Position numbers and translations under genes: made by a program | The notes under the pieces: generated by a model | Database searches by the model: none | Seen by the model: the letters and a program-made list of their open reading frames with translations, nothing else | What the model was told of the DNA's origin: nothing | Shown: positions 61,057-64,000 of the stretch, piece by piece | Numbering within the stretch: the stretch's first letter is position 1 | Layout: every line of letters begins with the position of its first letter | Assembly (NCBI RefSeq): GCF_900111885.1 | Contig: NZ_FOKG01000012.1 | Coordinates: 62,001 to 126,000 of the forward strand | DNA length: 64,000 bases | Reading direction: 5' to 3' | Source of the DNA: Amycolatopsis marina | Lineage (GTDB): Bacteria; Actinomycetota; Actinomycetes; Mycobacteriales; Pseudonocardiaceae

Positions 61057-61842
61057 TCACGCATGCTGGCTGCTCACCGATATGACCTCGCCGGTGAGGT
61101 ACGAGGCGTACTCACTGGCCAGGAACACGATCACATTCGCCACCTCCCACGGCTGCGCCGCCCTCCCGGAAACCTCGCGCGCGGTGAGTTCGGCGAGCAG
61201 TTCGGAGGTCGTGACCTTGGCCAGGAACGGGTGCATCGCCAGGCTCGGCGCGACGGCGTTGACCCTGATCCCGTGTTCGGCCACGTCGGCGGCACAGCTC
61301 CGGGTCAGCGCCATCACCCCGGCCTTGGCCGCGGCGTAGTGCGCCTGGCCCTCCTGTGCCCGCCAGCCGATCACCGATGCGTTGTTCACCACCGCTCCCC
61401 CGCCGCCCTGGTCGATGAACCTGCGCAGGGCCGCCCTGGTGACGCGAAAGGTGCCGGTCAGCGTCACGTCGAGAACACGGGACCACTCCTCGTCGGTCAT
61501 CTCCACAATGGACTTGGTGCCGCCGAGACCGGCGTTGTTCACCAGCACGTCGACCCGGCCGAACCGCGCCGCCGTCCCGTCGATCAGGGCCTGCACCTGT
61601 GCCTCGTCGGTGACATCGCAGACGACCTCGTGCACCGCGCCGGAACCGAACCGCTCGGTCAGCTCCGCGGCCTTCTCCCCGAGCCTGCGCGCGTGCCAGT
61701 CGCTGACCACGACGACGGCGCCCTCCTCCAGCGCGCGCAGGGCGACGGCGGAACCGATGCCGGTGCCCGCCGCGGCGGTCACGACGACCACCTTGTCCCG
61801 CAACAGTTCGCGGCCCTGCGGGCAGGTCGGGATCGGGATCAC
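61057..61842 (-). CDS. ipdF: Short-chain dehydrogenase IpdF (Rv3559c-like)
   Basis: This 261-residue SDR interconverts the 5-hydroxy/5-keto form of the HIP-CoA intermediate. It has the cofactor loop VVVTAAAGTGIGSAVALRAL (an unusual TAAAGTGIG in place of TGxxxGxG, also seen in this subgroup), DWHARRLGEKAAEL, VLVNNAGLGGTKSIVEM, and the catalytic Ser/Tyr/Lys in NNASVIGWRAQEGQAHYAAA. GTG 61842 overlaps the fadE30 stop by 4 bases (GTGA). The order fadE30-SDR-kstR2 equals Rv3560c-Rv3557c without the PPE gene. Confidence 0.86.
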   Translation of the reverse strand: MIPIPTCPQGRELLRDKVVVVTAAAGTGIGSAVALRALEEGAVVVVSDWHARRLGEKAAELTERFGSGAVHEVVCDVTDEAQVQALIDGTAARFGRVDVLVNNAGLGGTKSIVEMTDEEWSRVLDVTLTGTFRVTRAALRRFIDQGGGGAVVNNASVIGWRAQEGQAHYAAAKAGVMALTRSCAADVAEHGIRVNAVAPSLAMHPFLAKVTTSELLAELTAREVSGRAAQPWEVANVIVFLASEYASYLTGEVISVSSQHA

Positions 61843-62990
61843 GGGCGGACCTCCCTCGGCAGGCCGAGCACTCGCTCGGCGATGATGTTGCGCTGGATCT
61901 CGTTGGAGCCGCCGTAGATCGTGTCGGCCCTGGTGAACAGGTACAGCCGCTGCCACTCGTCGAGGTCGTCCGGCCCGCCGCCGGTGACCAGTGCCGGGGC
62001 CCCGCGCACCAGCATCGCCAGCTCGCCGAGCGAGCGGTGCCAGTTCGCCCAGAGCAGCTTCGACACCGGCGCGGTGCCGACGGACGGATCGCCGAGCGTG
62101 CGCAGTGCGTGTGCCCGTAGCACCTCCAGCCCCATCCACGCCTCGGCGAGCCGCTCGGCTATCACCGGATCAGCGGCGGCGCCGGTGTCGTTGGCGAGGT
62201 CGGTCAGTGCGCGCAGTTCCCGCCGGAAGCCGACCTGCTGGCCGAGCGTCGCGACTCCCCGCTCGAAGGCGAGCGTGCCCATCGCGACCCGCCAGCCCTC
62301 GCCCGGATCGCCGACCACGAGGTCACGGGCGGTCCTGGCGCCGTCGAAGAACACCTCGTTGAACTCCGAGGTGCCGGTGAGCTGCCGGATCGGCCGGATC
62401 TCGACGCCCGGCTGCCGCATCGGCACCAGCAGACAGGACAGGCCGTGATGCCTGCGCGATCCGGGTTCGGTACGGGCCAGCACGAAACACCAGTCGGCGA
62501 CGTGCGCCAGGGACGTCCACACCTTCTGCCCGTGCAGCACCCATTCGTCGCCGTCCAGTTCCGCCCTGGTGGCGACCGCGGCGAGGTCGGACCCCGCGCC
62601 CGGCTCGGAATAGCCCTGACACCACAGTTCCTCCACCGCACGGATGCCCGGCAGGAACCGGTGCTGCTGCTCCGCCGAGCCGAACGCGATCAGCGTGGGC
62701 CCGAGCAGTTCCTGGCCGAGGTGACTCACCCTCGCCGGAGCGTCGGCCCTGGCGTACTCCTCGTGGAAGACGACCTGCTCGGCCAGCGACGCTCCCCGGC
62801 CGCCGTGCTCGACCGGCCAGCCGACACAGTTCCAGCCCGCGGCCGCGAGATGCCGCTCCCAGGACACGCGCTGCTCGAAGGCCTCGTGCTCCCGTCCCGG
62901 CCCGCCGAGCCCGCGCAGACCCGCGAACTCGCCCTTCAGGTTGTGCTCCAGCCAGTCCCGAACCACACGGCGGAAGTCATCGACGTGCAC
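61839..62990 (-). CDS. fadE30: Acyl-CoA dehydrogenase FadE30
   Basis: This 383-residue flavoprotein, which in M. tuberculosis dehydrogenates HIP-CoA (reduced form), is part of the C/D-ring pathway. It has FAGLRGLGGPGREHEAFEQR near the start, WCQGYSEPGAGSDLAAVATR, EWVLHGQKVWTSLAHVADWC, and YGGSNEIQRNIIAERVLGLP at the C-terminus. GTG 62990 (VHVDDFRRVV) is chosen because GGGAGG lies 4-5 bases upstream and the length then equals the mycobacterial protein. The ATG at 63029 has its GGAAG directly abutting and is less likely. It is the first gene of a four-gene operon behind a KstR2 box. Confidence 0.88.
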   Translation of the reverse strand: MHVDDFRRVVRDWLEHNLKGEFAGLRGLGGPGREHEAFEQRVSWERHLAAAGWNCVGWPVEHGGRGASLAEQVVFHEEYARADAPARVSHLGQELLGPTLIAFGSAEQQHRFLPGIRAVEELWCQGYSEPGAGSDLAAVATRAELDGDEWVLHGQKVWTSLAHVADWCFVLARTEPGSRRHHGLSCLLVPMRQPGVEIRPIRQLTGTSEFNEVFFDGARTARDLVVGDPGEGWRVAMGTLAFERGVATLGQQVGFRRELRALTDLANDTGAAADPVIAERLAEAWMGLEVLRAHALRTLGDPSVGTAPVSKLLWANWHRSLGELAMLVRGAPALVTGGGPDDLDEWQRLYLFTRADTIYGGSNEIQRNIIAERVLGLPREVRP

Positions 62991-63047
62991 AGTGCCTCCC
63001 GCCGGTCCGACTGTCTTTCCTTCGATCATCTTCCGGCGTAGGCTACC

Positions 63048-63069
63048 CTACCAAGCACTTGCTAGGTAG
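63048..63069. promoter_or_regulatory. KstR2-type operator between fadE30 and fadD3
   Basis: CTACCAAGCACTTGCTAGGT, then AG, is almost fully symmetric around the AGCACTTGCT centre and matches the KstR2 motif. It is placed 58 bases before the fadE30 start (62990) and 13 before fadD3, so it can control both directions, including kstR2 itself. Confidence 0.8.
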
Positions 63070-63081
63070 GAGGCTTTCACG

Positions 63082-64000
63082 GTGTTGGGCAGATCGGGAC
63101 CGGCCACCATCCCGGCGGCGCTCATCGACGCCGCAGGGCGGTTCCCCGGCCGGGAGGCGGTGGTCGACGGACCGGTGCGGATGACCTACGGCGAACTGCA
63201 CCAGCAGGTGCGCCGCTGCGCGAGCCTCTTCATCGACAACGGGATCCACCGTGGTGACCGGGTGGCGATCTGCTCCCCCAACACCCAGCACTGGGTGATC
63301 GCCGCGCTCGGCGCCCTGTACTGCGGCGCGACGCTGGTTCCGGTCAACACCCGGTTCACCGGCCCGGAAATGCTCGACGTCGTCGAGCGCAGCGAGACCG
63401 CCGCGCTGGTCGTCGCCGGGCCATTCCTCGGCACCGACCGCATCGCCGAACTCCGCGCGGCCGGGCTCGGTCCACTGCGCCTGATCCTGCGCATCCCGGC
63501 GGACGGCACCCCTCCCCCCGAAGCGGGCGTCGTGGACTGGGCAGCCGTCGAGAGCATGCCGGTGTCCCCCGAGGCCGACGCCAGGGCGGACGCGGTGGCG
63601 CCCGACGACGTCAGCGACATCCTCTTCACCTCCGGAACCACCGGCCGCAGCAAGGGCGCGATGAGCGCGCACCGGCAGTCGATCGGCGTCGCGCGGGCGT
63701 GGGCGGACTGCGGTCAACTCACCGCCGAGGACCGGTACCTGGTGATCAACCCGTTCTTCCACAGCTTCGGCTACAAGGCGGGAATGCTCGCGGCTCTGCT
63801 CAGTGGGTGCACGATCCTGCCGCAGCGCACGTTCGACGTCGACGCGACGATGCGGGTCATCGCCGCCGAGCGGATCACCGTGCTGCCCGGCGCTCCCACG
63901 ATTTATCAGACGATGCTCGACTCCCCCGGCCTGCGCGAGCACGACCTGTCCAGCCTCCGGCTGGCCGTCACCGGAGCCGCCACGGTCGCGGTCGCGCTGG
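63082..64000 (+). CDS. fadD3: FadD3, HIP-CoA synthetase (cut by window end)
   Basis: The first 306 codons of an AMP-forming CoA ligase that activates HIP, the C/D-ring propionate left after cholesterol A/B-ring degradation. Visible pieces are PAALIDAAGRFPGREAVVDG, VAICSPNTQHWVIAALGALY, the P-loop ILFTSGTTGRSKGAMSAHRQ, and VINPFFHSFGYKAGMLAALL with VLPGAPTIYQTML. GTG 63082 has AGGAGG 9 bases upstream. It is divergent from fadE30 with a KstR2 box between, as Rv3561/Rv3560c. The C-terminal half with the catalytic lysine is beyond the window. Confidence 0.9.
   Translation, partial: MLGRSGPATIPAALIDAAGRFPGREAVVDGPVRMTYGELHQQVRRCASLFIDNGIHRGDRVAICSPNTQHWVIAALGALYCGATLVPVNTRFTGPEMLDVVERSETAALVVAGPFLGTDRIAELRAAGLGPLRLILRIPADGTPPPEAGVVDWAAVESMPVSPEADARADAVAPDDVSDILFTSGTTGRSKGAMSAHRQSIGVARAWADCGQLTAEDRYLVINPFFHSFGYKAGMLAALLSGCTILPQRTFDVDATMRVIAAERITVLPGAPTIYQTMLDSPGLREHDLSSLRLAVTGAATVAVAL

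Overview
This is a high-GC (roughly 70 %) actinobacterial chromosome segment. GTG starts are common, many genes overlap by GTGA or ATGA, and the window carries DUF397/XRE pairs, DUF3039, DUF3099 and DUF7455 proteins, a SigB-type sigma factor and a mycobacteria-like sterol catabolic locus. The gene content and the small high-copy palindromes suggest a Pseudonocardiaceae member (Amycolatopsis-like). That placement is an inference from gene content; no rRNA is present.

The left part (1-33.8 kb) is general housekeeping and transport. It holds a NarL-type two-component pair followed by a small duplicated piece of the response regulator fused to a decayed amino-acid permease. Next come a secreted sorbosone-dehydrogenase/PKD/LGFP protein, an EamA exporter, a ROK regulator with a XylFGH-like sugar ABC transporter, a DEAD/DEAH helicase and a YihY membrane protein. 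PsuG/PsuK (pseudouridine salvage), an M20 amidohydrolase and two near-identical membrane-anchored proteins flanking a hydrolase and a GlxA regulator follow. The stretch ends with a methyltransferase, D-aminoacyl-tRNA deacylase, SigB with a SigE/SigH-type promoter, a structured and terminated RNA, class I fumarase, an XRE/DUF397 pair, small proteins and an APC permease.

The right part (33.8-64 kb) is a cholesterol/phytosterol degradation locus laid out much like that of Mycobacterium tuberculosis. One half is the side-chain module with KstR-type boxes: NMO, fadD19, echA19, a second acyl-CoA synthetase, a double-DUF35 protein, ltp4, ltp3, cyp125 and fadA5. The other half is the C/D-ring (HIP-CoA) module with KstR2-type boxes: two SDRs, echA20, ipdA, ipdB, ipdC, fadA6, kstR2, ipdF, fadE30 and fadD3 (cut by the window end). 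Together they activate the sterol side chain, shorten it, then activate HIP and open rings D and C. About 8 kb of unrelated genes (51.4-59.3 kb) interrupts the second module: an M24 protein, a DUF222/acetyltransferase chimera, a GntR regulator with a large FAD/Fe-S dehydrogenase, prolyl aminopeptidase and an amidohydrolase.

The least explained material is non-coding. A 112-132 bp palindromic element occurs three times, always between convergent genes, and one copy has matched changes in both arms. A 22-bp palindrome is repeated three times before fumarase. A hairpin family with an ATTGGGG stem and GTGGC loop also sits at convergent gene ends. A multi-stem RNA with a textbook terminator follows sigB, and a 24-bp palindrome lies in frame inside ipdB.
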